Positions 52,908 through 60,766 of a stretch of 64,000 nucleotides of DNA are shown here, one piece after another. How positions within the stretch are numbered: position 1 is the first letter of the stretch; the number at the start of each line of letters is the position of its first letter. Origin of the DNA: Nonomuraea coxensis DSM 45129 (GTDB lineage Bacteria > Actinomycetota > Actinomycetes > Streptosporangiales > Streptosporangiaceae); assembly GCF_019397265.1 (NCBI RefSeq), contig NZ_CP068985.1, positions 1,736,001-1,800,000 on the forward strand, given 5' to 3'. The notes beneath the pieces are model-generated. The model was given only the letters and a program-made list of their open reading frames with translations, ran no database searches and was not told where the DNA came from. A program made the position numbers and the translations under genes.

Positions 52908-54305
52908 ATGCGTGAACTGATCAACCCCGCCACCGGGCTCCCGTTCGCCGAGATCGCGGACACGCCGGTGGAGGGCGTGGCGCCGGCCGTGGCGGCCGCC
53001 CGTGCCGCCTACGCCGAGTGGTCCGAGACCACCCCGGCCGAGCGCGCCCGGCTGCTGCTGCGGCTGGCCGACCTCGTCGAGGCCGACGCCGAGGAGCTGA
53101 CGAGGCTCGAAGTGGAGGAGACCGGCAAGCCGGCGGCGGTCTTCCGTGACGGCGAGCTGCCGTTCGCGGTGGACAACCTGCGCTTCTTCGCCGGGGCCGC
53201 CCGCTCGCTGGACGGCTCGGGCGCCGGGGTGTTCAGCTCCGGCTACACCTCGGTCATGCTGCGCCGCCCCGTCGGCGTGGTGGGGTCGATCTCGCCGTGG
53301 AACTTCCCGTTCATCATGGCCGTGTGGAAGGTCGGTCCCGCGGTGGCCGCGGGCAACGCCGTGGTGATCAAGCCGGCGCCGCAGACGCCGCGCACGACGA
53401 TGCGCCTGGCCGAGCTGTTCGCGAAGGCGGGAGCCCCCGAAGGGCTCGTCCAGGCGGTGACCGGCGGCGCCGAGGTCGGCCAGGCGCTGGTCACCGACCC
53501 GGGCGTGGACATGGTCAGCGTCACCGGCTCCACGGAGACCGGCCGGGCGGTGATGACCGGCGCGGCGGCCACGCTCAAGCGGGTGCACCTGGAGCTGGGC
53601 GGCAAGGCGCCCGCGCTGGTCTTCGCGGACGCCGACCTGGCGGAGATGGCCCACGGCGTGGCGATGGGGGCGACGTACAACACCGGGCAGGACTGCACCG
53701 CGGCCACCCGCGTCTACCTCGCCCGTGAGATCTACGACGACGCCGTGGAGGCGCTACGGGCAACTCTTGCCGAAATCACCTACGGCGACCCCTGGGACCC
53801 GGCCACGGACATCGGCCCGCTGATCTCCGCGGCGCACCGGGAGCGCGTGCACGGGTTCGTGGAGCGTTCCGGCGGCCGGGTGCGGCACGGCGGCGCCCGG
53901 CCCGAGGGTCCCGGCTTCTACTACCCGCCCACGCTTGTGACGGATGTCGCACAGGACAGCGAGATCGTCCAGGGGGAGCTTTTCGGCCCGGTGCTCGTGG
54001 CGCTGCCGTTCGACGGCGAGGACGAGGCGGTCCGGCTGGCCAACGACACCCGCTACGGGCTCGCCTCGTCGGTGTGGTCGCGGGACGTCTCGCGGGCGAT
54101 GCGCGTCGCGCACCGCCTCGACGTGGGCGTGACCTGGGTGAACGACCATCTGCCCATCGCCAGCGAGGCGCCGCACGGCGGGGTGAAGGGCAGCGGGTTC
54201 GGCAAGGACATGAGCCAGGAGGCGGTCCTGGAGTATTCGGTGACGCGGCACCTGATGGTGAAGCACGCGGCGCCCGCTGAGCGGGATTCGTTCCGGCCCG
54301 CCTGA
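52908..54305 (+). CDS. Gamma-aminobutyraldehyde/succinate-semialdehyde-type aldehyde dehydrogenase (PatD-like)
   Basis: A 465-residue aldehyde dehydrogenase. PWNFPFIMAVWKVGPAVAAG, VTGSTETGRAVMT (cofactor loop), Glu in LELGGKAPAL and Cys in TYNTGQDCTAATRVYLA are all present. The NTGQDCTAA form is characteristic of PatD/YdcW gamma-aminobutyraldehyde dehydrogenases, consistent with breakdown of putrescine taken up by the neighbouring Pot-type transporter. No putrescine transaminase or oxidase is adjacent, so it may draw aldehyde made elsewhere. A hairpin follows 22 bases after the stop. Confidence 0.9.
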   Translation: MRELINPATGLPFAEIADTPVEGVAPAVAAARAAYAEWSETTPAERARLLLRLADLVEADAEELTRLEVEETGKPAAVFRDGELPFAVDNLRFFAGAARSLDGSGAGVFSSGYTSVMLRRPVGVVGSISPWNFPFIMAVWKVGPAVAAGNAVVIKPAPQTPRTTMRLAELFAKAGAPEGLVQAVTGGAEVGQALVTDPGVDMVSVTGSTETGRAVMTGAAATLKRVHLELGGKAPALVFADADLAEMAHGVAMGATYNTGQDCTAATRVYLAREIYDDAVEALRATLAEITYGDPWDPATDIGPLISAAHRERVHGFVERSGGRVRHGGARPEGPGFYYPPTLVTDVAQDSEIVQGELFGPVLVALPFDGEDEAVRLANDTRYGLASSVWSRDVSRAMRVAHRLDVGVTWVNDHLPIASEAPHGGVKGSGFGKDMSQEAVLEYSVTRHLMVKHAAPAERDSFRPA

Positions 54306-54327
54306 AGACGCGTACGGCGAAATGCAC

Positions 54328-54346
54328 CCTAAAGCTCTGCTTTGGG
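54328..54346 (+). terminator. Hairpin terminator after the PatD-like gene
   Basis: CCTAAAGC-TCT-GCTTTGGG forms an 8-bp stem (one G-T pair) with a 3-base loop, followed by a short T-rich stretch. It separates the dehydrogenase operon from conservon 3. Confidence 0.6.
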
Positions 54347-54358
54347 CGTGTTTGGTGG

Positions 54359-54404
54359 GATATGTTCGGTTGGCCGATCTGGTACGGACTGTGTTCCAAT
54401 TACC
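54359..54404 (+). promoter_or_regulatory. Conserved upstream element of conservon 3
   Basis: GATATGTT (54359) and TGTGTTCCAATTACC (54390-54404), with the same 31-base spacing as before conservon 2 (40774 and 40805). Lies right behind the hairpin terminator and 78 bases before the cvnA3 start, so it probably carries or flanks the promoter. Confidence 0.65.
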
Positions 54405-54482
54405 CAGCCGGACGGAATCCCATGCGCCACACGCGTGTCTGATTTCTTTCGAGCACGTACCGGCGAGAGGTTGCGAGAGTCA

Positions 54483-57400
54483 GTGAGGACGGAAAACCCC
54501 AGGCATACGAAGTCGGGGGAGTACACAGGCGGCAGGTTCCGGCTGGCTAACTGGCGTGTGCGCTCCAGGCTGGTCGCTCTGATCCTCATCCCCACGGTCG
54601 TGGGCGTGCTCCTCGCCGGCATCCAGCTTGCCGACGCCATCGGGACCAGCGCCGAGTACCGGCGCCTGACCCAGGTCGCCGAGCTGGTCCAGAAGGTCGG
54701 CGCGCTCAACCACGAGCTCGCCAAGGAACGCACGCTCACCGCGTGGGCCGTCGCCACGGGCAACCGCGCCGGCCGCACGGTGCAGCTCAAGAACCAGCGG
54801 CAGGCCACGGACAAGGTCAAGGCGCAGGTGCTCACCGCCGCCGAGGCCATCGACGACTCCCACACCAACCGCGTCCGCGAGGGCGTGGCCGAGATGTCCC
54901 GCTGGCTCGACGGTCTCGACAGCCTCCGGACCTCGATGGTCGGGAACGTTCCCCCGCAGGCCTCCATCCGGACCTACACCACCATGATCGGCATCTTCTC
55001 GTCGATCCAGGCGGGTCTGGCCGACGGCGTCAACGACGACCGCCTCCAGCGGGACATCGCGGCGCTCGGCTCGCTGCAGTCGATGAAGGAGGAGATCTCG
55101 CGCCAGCAGATCATCCTCATCGTCGCGCTGGCCGAGCGGAAGCTGGACGGCGAGGCCCTCACCGAGTTCCTGGGCTCCTGGGACAAGCAGCAGGCCGCCC
55201 TGGCCTCCTTCGAGGCCGAGGCGTCCGCCGAGGACCTCAAGGCCTACCAGCAGGGCGTCAGGGGCCAGCAGATCGACCGCGCCGACTCCATGCGCCAGCG
55301 CGCGCTCGCCCAGATGCGCGAGTACAACCGGATCGGCGACCTCGACGTCACCACCCGCCGCGACCTCAACAACTGGTACGACAGCACCACGCTGACCGCC
55401 AACGCCATGCGCAAGGTCGAGGACAACCTGGCCACGAAGATCGTGACCACCACCCGCGAGCTGAGCGACAGCGAGCAGCGCAACGCCATCATCTCCGGCG
55501 CGATGATCCTCGTGCTGCTGCTCCTGGTCCTGGTCATCACCACCCGCGTGGCCGGCTCGCTGGTCCGCCCGCTGCGCCGGCTCCGCGCCGAGGCGCTGCA
55601 GGTGGCCACCACCCGGCTGCCCGAGACCGTCCGTGTGCTGCGCGAGTCCGGCGAGGGCGCGCAGGTGCCCGAGGTCCCGTCCATCGGCATCAACACCCGC
55701 GACGAGATCGGGGAAGTGGCGCGGGCCTTCGACGAGGTCCACCGCGAGGCGATCCGGCTGGCCGGCGACGAGGCCAAGCTGCGCGCCAACGTCAACTCCA
55801 TGTTCGTCAACCTCTCCCGCCGCAGCCAGACGCTGGTCGAACGGCAGCTCCAGCTCATCGAAGGTCTGGAGCAGGGCGAGGAGGACGAGCAGCGGCTCGC
55901 CAACCTGTTCCGCCTCGACCACCTGGCCACCCGCATGCGGCGCAACAGCGAGAACCTCCTGGTCCTCGCCGGCCAGGAGGCCGCCCGCAAGTGGAGCGAG
56001 CCGGTGCCGCTGGTCGACATCGCCCGCGCCTCGCTGTCGGAGGTCGAGAGCTACGAGCGGGTCCAGATCTCGATCGCGTCCAGCACGCTGATCGTCGGCC
56101 CGGCCGTCACCGACGCCGTCCACCTGCTCGCCGAGCTGATCGAGAACGCCATCTCGTTCTCCCCGCGCGAGAGCAAGGTCACCGTGACCAGCACGCCCGC
56201 CGAGGGCGGCGTCCTGGTCACCATCAACGACCAGGGCATCGGCATGAGCCAGGAGGAGCTGGGCGAGGCCAACTGGCGCCTGGCCAACCCGCCGGTCGTG
56301 GACGTGTCGGTGTCGCGGCGCATGGGCCTGTTCGTGGTCGGCCGCCTGGCCCTGCGCCACGGCATCCGGGTCCAGCTCAGCCAGCGCGAGACCGGCGGCC
56401 TGAGCGCGCTGGTGATGATGCCCGACATGCTCATCAGCGGCGGCGTCGGCGTGCCCCAGCAGGGCGGCCAGTACGAGGCGTTCACCTCGTTCGACCCGAG
56501 CATGTTCAACCAGCCCGCGGCCAACGGCGCGCAGTCCGCCGCCAGCCAGGTGCTCGACACCGAGTGGCCGGGCTCGCTGCCCGCGCCCGGCAGCACCGGC
56601 ACGAGCTGGCCGTCCTTCGGCGAGCAGCCGTCGTTCGGCGAGCAGCACTCCGCCGACCAGCCCTCGTTCGACCAGCCGCCGTTCGACCAGCCCCGCTTCG
56701 GCGAGCAGCAGCCGGCCGCCTTCGGCGGCGACCGGCCAGGCCCGTTCGACCGCGCCGGCTTCGACCAGCCTCCGGCGGCGACGCACGGCGGCCCCGGAGT
56801 GGACGAGCAGCGCTGGCCGTCGTTCGCCGAGGAGCCTCCCGCCGCCGCGCGGCAGGAGGAGCAGCGCTGGTACTCCGACGACACCGCCCGCTGGCCGTCG
56901 TTCGCCGAGGAGCCGCCCGCTCCCGCGCCGCAGCCGCAGCAGCCGTTCGCCGAGAACCGCTGGCCGTCCTTCGCCGAGCAGCCGCCGCCCGCGCAGGGCG
57001 ACGAGCCGCGCTGGCCGTCCTTCGCGACCGAGCCGCCCAAGGAGCAGCCGGACGAGGCGTCCCGCTGGTCGTCCTTCGCCGACCCGCTGCCGCGCAGGGG
57101 CCTGTTCGAGTCGGTCGACCGGCCGCGGCCGGCCTTCGGCCCCGACTACGTCTCGCCCTTCGCCGAGGACGCCAAGCCCGCCGACAGCTACGAGCAGAAC
57201 GGGCACTCCGGCTTCGGGGCCTTCAGCGCCGGCAACTACACCTCCCAGGACATGACCGGCCCGCTGCCGGTCGTGCGCAACTCGCCGCTGGAGGAGCAGA
57301 GCGAGGAGTTCCTGCCGATCTTCTCGTCGGTCGGCTCCGACTGGTTCCGCCGGCCGGAGCCCGAGCAGCCCAGGCAGCGCCTCGAACCCATGGAGGACGA

Positions 57401-57839
57401 GCCCGAGGTGACCGCCGTGCACCCCGCCATCCCCGCCGACGCCACCGCGCCGCCTCCGGTGGCGCCGCCCGCCCCGGCCGCCGCGCCGCCGGCCGCGACC
57501 CCGCCGGCCGCGAGCTCGTCCAGGTCGGGCCTGCCGCAGCGCCGGCCCGGCGCGTCGGGCGCGGGCGCGTCCTGGTCCTCGCCCGCGGACGCCGGCTTCC
57601 AGGCCGCGCAGGCCGCCGCCCAGCCGCAGCAGGCGGGCACCACGAGCTCCGGTCTGCCGCGCCGCGTGCCCAAGGCGAACCTGGTGCCGGGCACGGCCAG
57701 TCTCGCCGAGCCCCAGCCGACGTCTCCGCCGCCACAGATCTCGCCCGAGCGGTTGCGCAGCCGGCTCTCCAGCTTCCAGCAGGGTGTCCGGCAGGGCCGA
57801 GCGTTCACCCGCGGAGAAGAGAATGAGGAGGACAAATGA
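54483..57839 (+). CDS. Conservon 3 sensor histidine kinase-like protein CvnA (nitrate-sensing type)
   Basis: An 1118-residue sensor. FRLANWRVRSRL, transmembrane helices at about 30-46 and 335-355, NIT-type outer domain, HAMP (LRRLRAEALQVATTRLP), LDHLATRMRRNSENLLVLAG, N box ELIENAISFSPRE (about 552), G1 INDQGIGM, G2 SRRMGLFVVGRLALRHGI. The tail of about 480 residues is the longest of the three, with six W-(P/S)-S-F repeats (RWPSFAEEPP type) between about 700 and 870, then EEFLPIFSSVGSDWF, SSPADAGFQAA, GLPRRVPKANLVPGTA and FQQGVRQGR. GTG 54483 follows GAGAG; an ATG-initiated frame from 54342 would cross the promoter element. Confidence 0.9.
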   Translation: MRTENPRHTKSGEYTGGRFRLANWRVRSRLVALILIPTVVGVLLAGIQLADAIGTSAEYRRLTQVAELVQKVGALNHELAKERTLTAWAVATGNRAGRTVQLKNQRQATDKVKAQVLTAAEAIDDSHTNRVREGVAEMSRWLDGLDSLRTSMVGNVPPQASIRTYTTMIGIFSSIQAGLADGVNDDRLQRDIAALGSLQSMKEEISRQQIILIVALAERKLDGEALTEFLGSWDKQQAALASFEAEASAEDLKAYQQGVRGQQIDRADSMRQRALAQMREYNRIGDLDVTTRRDLNNWYDSTTLTANAMRKVEDNLATKIVTTTRELSDSEQRNAIISGAMILVLLLLVLVITTRVAGSLVRPLRRLRAEALQVATTRLPETVRVLRESGEGAQVPEVPSIGINTRDEIGEVARAFDEVHREAIRLAGDEAKLRANVNSMFVNLSRRSQTLVERQLQLIEGLEQGEEDEQRLANLFRLDHLATRMRRNSENLLVLAGQEAARKWSEPVPLVDIARASLSEVESYERVQISIASSTLIVGPAVTDAVHLLAELIENAISFSPRESKVTVTSTPAEGGVLVTINDQGIGMSQEELGEANWRLANPPVVDVSVSRRMGLFVVGRLALRHGIRVQLSQRETGGLSALVMMPDMLISGGVGVPQQGGQYEAFTSFDPSMFNQPAANGAQSAASQVLDTEWPGSLPAPGSTGTSWPSFGEQPSFGEQHSADQPSFDQPPFDQPRFGEQQPAAFGGDRPGPFDRAGFDQPPAATHGGPGVDEQRWPSFAEEPPAAARQEEQRWYSDDTARWPSFAEEPPAPAPQPQQPFAENRWPSFAEQPPPAQGDEPRWPSFATEPPKEQPDEASRWSSFADPLPRRGLFESVDRPRPAFGPDYVSPFAEDAKPADSYEQNGHSGFGAFSAGNYTSQDMTGPLPVVRNSPLEEQSEEFLPIFSSVGSDWFRRPEPEQPRQRLEPMEDEPEVTAVHPAIPADATAPPPVAPPAPAAAPPAATPPAASSSRSGLPQRRPGASGAGASWSSPADAGFQAAQAAAQPQQAGTTSSGLPRRVPKANLVPGTASLAEPQPTSPPPQISPERLRSRLSSFQQGVRQGRAFTRGEENEEDK

Positions 57840-58258
57840 GAGAGATGAGCCAGGGAGCGCGCGGCATCAGCTGGCTGATCACTGACTTCGTGAACAACGT
57901 GCCCGGAGTGGCGCACACGGTCGTGGTCTCGTCGGACGGTCTGCCGCTCGCGTACTCGGAGGGTTTCCCGAAGGACCGGGCCGACCAGCTCGCGGCCGTC
58001 GCCTCCGGTGTGATCAGCCTGACTCAGGGCGCCGCCCGGGTCTTCGAGGGCGGTATGGTGACCCAGACCGTCATCGAGATGCAGCGCGGGCTCTTGATGA
58101 TCATGTCCATCAGTGATGGGTCCTGCTTGGCGGTCCTGGCCGCTCCCGACTGTGACATGGGTCTGGTGGCCTACCAGATGACCCTGCTGGTCGAGCGGGC
58201 CGGGCAGGTGCTGACGCCGGCCGTACGCGCTGAACTGCAGGCGGCCCGTCCCCGCTAG
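57836..58258 (+). CDS. Conservon 3 roadblock/LC7 domain protein CvnB
   Basis: A 140-residue roadblock/LC7 protein: ISWLITDFVNNVPGVAHTVV, VSSDGLPLAYSEGFPKDRAD, RVFEGGMVTQTVIEMQRGLL, DCDMGLVAYQMTLLVERAG. ATG 57836 overlaps the cvnA3 stop (ATGA), with GAGGA upstream, as in conservon 2. Confidence 0.93.
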   Translation: MREMSQGARGISWLITDFVNNVPGVAHTVVVSSDGLPLAYSEGFPKDRADQLAAVASGVISLTQGAARVFEGGMVTQTVIEMQRGLLMIMSISDGSCLAVLAAPDCDMGLVAYQMTLLVERAGQVLTPAVRAELQAARPR

Positions 58259-58281
58259 CCTGGGGGCGTCGACAGGAGATC

Positions 58282-58683
58282 ATGGTGACAGGTCAGGGTT
58301 GGGCTGGTGATAGCACTCCGCCGCATCCGGCGGCGCCACAGTCGCGCAAGAGCTCGTTGGTGCGGCCGTACGCCGTTACCGGCGGGCGCACTGCGCCACG
58401 GATGAAGTTCGCCATGGAGGCGTTGGTGTCCTCCGTGACGTCGGAATACCAAGACATTTCCCTACTAAGTCCGGAGTATCAGGCGATCATCCAACTGACT
58501 CGTAACGTTCGGTCGGTTGCTGAGATCTCCGCCCTTTTACGCCAGCCCCTTGGAGTGGTCCGGGTGCTGATCGCCGACATGGCGTCGGAGGGCCTGATCC
58601 GCGTGCACCAGCCTGCGCTGGAGGCGGGAAAGCCGGACCTCAACTTGCTCGAAAGGGTGCTCAGTGGACTTCGCAGGCTCTAG
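58282..58683 (+). CDS. Conservon 3 DUF742 protein CvnC
   Basis: A 133-residue DUF742 protein, slightly longer at the N-terminus (TGQGWAGDSTPPHPAAPQSR) than the other copies. Core: SLVRPYAVTGGRTAPRMKFA, NVRSVAEISALLRQPLGVVR, VLIADMASEGLIRVHQPALE, end LERVLSGLRRL. The codons around 58440-58560 are less GC-rich than in the two other copies. Its last 20 bases overlap cvnD3. Confidence 0.92.
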   Translation: MVTGQGWAGDSTPPHPAAPQSRKSSLVRPYAVTGGRTAPRMKFAMEALVSSVTSEYQDISLLSPEYQAIIQLTRNVRSVAEISALLRQPLGVVRVLIADMASEGLIRVHQPALEAGKPDLNLLERVLSGLRRL

Positions 58684-59242
58684 CCCCGGCCTCACCTCGA
58701 CGAAGATCGTCGTGGCAGGGGGCTTCGGCGTTGGCAAGACGACGTTCGTGGGTGCGGTCTCGGAGATCCTCCCCCTCACCACGGAAGCCGTGATGACGGA
58801 CGCCTCCGCCCACGTGGACGACGTCTCGCTCACGCCGAACAAGACGACCACGACCGTGGCGATGGACTTCGGCCGCGTCTCGCTGGACCGTGACCTGATC
58901 CTCTACCTGTTCGGCACGCCGGGTCAGCACCGGTTCTGGTTCATGTGGGACGACCTGGTGCGCGGCGCGATCGGCGCGGTGGTGCTGGTGGACACCCGCC
59001 GGCTGGCCGACAGCTTCCCCGCCATCGACTACTTCGAAGAGGCGAAGCTGCCGTTCGTCATCGGCATCAACGGCTGGGACGGGCACTTCGCCCACCAGGA
59101 GGAGGAGATCCGCGAGGCGCTGTCCATCGGCGGCCACACCCCGATCGTGCGGCTGGACGCCCGGCAGCGCGAGTCGGTCAAGGCGACGCTGATCACCCTC
59201 GTGGAGCACGCCCTGACCCGCCACATGCACACGCCGGTATAA
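58664..59242 (+). CDS. Conservon 3 small GTPase CvnD
   Basis: A 192-residue MglA/Ras-like protein with P-loop GGFGVGKTTFVGAVSE, FGTPGQHRFWFMWDDLVRGA and IGINGWDG. Closest to CvnD1: both the first 44 bases or so of the gene and a 107-base inner stretch (58979-59085) are identical at the DNA level. GTG 58664 lies in cvnC3 behind AAAGGG. A long GC-rich hairpin follows the stop. Confidence 0.93.
   Translation: MDFAGSSPGLTSTKIVVAGGFGVGKTTFVGAVSEILPLTTEAVMTDASAHVDDVSLTPNKTTTTVAMDFGRVSLDRDLILYLFGTPGQHRFWFMWDDLVRGAIGAVVLVDTRRLADSFPAIDYFEEAKLPFVIGINGWDGHFAHQEEEIREALSIGGHTPIVRLDARQRESVKATLITLVEHALTRHMHTPV
58979..59085 (+). repeat. 107-bp tract in cvnD3 identical to cvnD1
   Basis: Partner of 31133-31239. 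Covers codons for VVLVDTRRLADSFPAIDYFE and EAKLPFVIGINGWDG with no silent change, while bases on both sides differ. Confidence 0.85.
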
Positions 59243-59252
59243 CCAGGCGCCG

Positions 59253-59290
59253 CGGCCGCCGTCCGGGTGTGGATCCCCGGGCGGCGGCCG
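59253..59290 (+). terminator. GC-rich hairpin terminator of conservon 3
   Basis: CGGCCGCCGTCCGGG and CCCGGGCGGCGGCCG form a 15-bp stem with one T-G pair and an 8-base loop, ten bases after the cvnD3 stop. No T-run, as is common for high-GC actinomycete terminators. Confidence 0.7.
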
Positions 59291-59470
59291 TCGTGGTGTC
59301 TGCCGCCCATCGGGCCGCCGGTGACAGGACGCCGGCATGCCGCAGACCTCACACCCGCTCGAACCCGGTCCCGCCCAGACCCGCGAGAGGGGCGAGGCCG
59401 CGCCGGCCCTCGTCGGCCATCATCCGCACGGCCTCCGCGCGGCTGCGCGAGGAGGAGGAACGCGGGCAGG
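59291..59470. other. Spacer between conservon 3 and the ABC operon
   Basis: No complete gene. On the minus strand one frame reads SRAEAVRMMADEGRRGLAPL then AGLGGTGFERV and stops at 59351-59349; with its real-looking codon bias it may be the tail of a lost gene, but I cannot name the family. Confidence 0.35.
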
Positions 59471-59848
59471 TCAGGAGCGGCGCAACAGGAGGGTGACGAA
59501 CCCGAGCAGGTCGCGGTAGCCGTTGAGCCAGGTGTCGCGGTGCTCCCGCGCGGCCCGCAGCGCCTCGTCGCCGTCGGGACCGGGGTGCTCGGCGGCCCAG
59601 CGGGCGAGGCTGCCGGTCCAGGAGAACTCGTAGTCGTCCCATTCGGCCCGGTCGCTGACGTGGGCGTGGACGGTGAGCCAGCCGCCGGACTCGGCCGCCG
59701 CGAGCGTGCCCGCGAGGTCGGGGAAGGCGCCGATCTCCGCGACCAGCTCCGGCGACGGCGAGCCGCGCCGTGAACCGGCCGGCGAGGCCGCGGGCCTCGG
59801 CCATCGCGCCCGGTGGCGCGCGATGGCGCTGATGAGCTGCCGATCCAT
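59471..59848 (-). pseudogene. Probable truncated SAM-methyltransferase, C-terminal part
   Basis: A 125-residue frame whose last 75 residues (SGGWLTVHAHVSDRAEWDDY, EFSWTGSLARWAAEHPGPDG, AAREHRDTWLNGYRDLLGFV) resemble the C-terminus of a common actinobacterial class I SAM-dependent methyltransferase. The SAM-binding Rossmann part is missing, and residues 8-35 look like out-of-family filler (ARHRARWPRPAASPAGSRRG). The ATG overlaps the ABC ATPase stop (TGATG), so it could still be translated. Either a decayed gene fused to the operon or a small protein of its own; I favour decay. Confidence 0.5.
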
Positions 59849-60621
59849 CAGACGGCCGCGGCGTGTCCCCGGACCAGGCGGCCCACCTCGGCCCGCAGGT
59901 GCACGAAGTCGGGGTGCTCGCGGGTGGTGATCTGGTCGCGCGGCGCGGGCAGGTCGACCTTGAGGTCGCCCACCACGTGCGCGGGCGCCTTGGACAGCAC
60001 CACCACGCGGTCGCCGACGTAGACGCTCTCGTCGATGTCGTGCGTGATGAGCACGATCGTCATCTGGTGGTGGCCGCGCACCTTGAGCACCAGGTCCTCC
60101 AGGTCCTCCCTGGTCTGCGCGTCCACCGAGCCGAACGGCTCGTCCATGAGCATCAGCGTCGGCCGGTAGGCGAGCGCCCGCGCGATCGCGACCCGCTGCT
60201 GCATGCCGCCGGAGAGCTGGAAGGGGTATTTGCGCTCCGCCCCGGACAGGCCGACCGACTCCAGCGCCTCCATGGCGGCCTCGCGGCGGCCCTTCTTGTC
60301 CATGCCCCTGCGGCGCAGCGGCAGCGCGACGTTGTCGGCGACCGACATCCAGGGGAACAGCGAGCGGCTGTAGTCCTGGAACACCACGGCGAGGTTGTCG
60401 GGGGTCTGGCGCACGAGGTTGCCCTCGACCTTGACCTGGCCGCCGGTCGGGCTGATGAGGCCGGCGATCGAGCGCAGCAGCGTGGACTTCCCGCAGCCCG
60501 ACGGCCCCACGATGCACAGCAGCTCGCCCGCGGCGACGCTCAGGTTGAGACCTTCGATGGCGCGGTGCTCGTTGGGGGTGCCGGCGCCGTACACATGGGA
60601 GAGATCGTCTATCTCGAGCAA
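59848..60621 (-). CDS. ABC transporter ATP-binding protein (nitrate/sulfonate/taurine type)
   Basis: A 257-residue SsuB/TauB-like ATPase. Walker A GPSGCGKSTLLRSIAG (about residue 39), Q-loop LAVVFQDYSRSLFPWMSVAD, signature [16 protein letters not shown], Walker B LMLMDEPFGSVDAQTRED, switch His LITHDIDESVYVGDRVVVL. I chose TTG 60621 (LEIDDLSHVYG start, GGAAG five bases upstream); TTG 60702 would add 27 poorly conserved residues. It serves the two permeases and the binding protein encoded upstream, with the monooxygenase gene in between. Confidence 0.9.
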   Translation of the reverse strand: MLEIDDLSHVYGAGTPNEHRAIEGLNLSVAAGELLCIVGPSGCGKSTLLRSIAGLISPTGGQVKVEGNLVRQTPDNLAVVFQDYSRSLFPWMSVADNVALPLRRRGMDKKGRREAAMEALESVGLSGAERKYPFQLSGGMQQRVAIARALAYRPTLMLMDEPFGSVDAQTREDLEDLVLKVRGHHQMTIVLITHDIDESVYVGDRVVVLSKAPAHVVGDLKVDLPAPRDQITTREHPDFVHLRAEVGRLVRGHAAAV

Positions 60622-60766
60622 TGCGCTTCCTAGGGGGGCGAGACCGCGGCGGAGGACCACGACTCCGGAAGGGTCGGAACTCGACTCTAGCGGAGCGGGC
60701 AAAGCAGGAGGAGTCAGTCAGGTAATCCTCTTCTGGGCATGATCTTACTCAGGGCGACCGGGGCTG

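Noticed and set aside
54342-54482. Longer CvnA3 start at 54342
   Set aside because: It would overlap the hairpin terminator and the conserved promoter element, and the added residues (MGVFGGICSVGRS) are unlike other CvnA proteins.
54480-57422. 980-codon frame antisense to cvnA3
   Set aside because: Composition rich in Leu-Gly-Arg-Val-Asp with no family motifs; a mirror of the sense codon bias.
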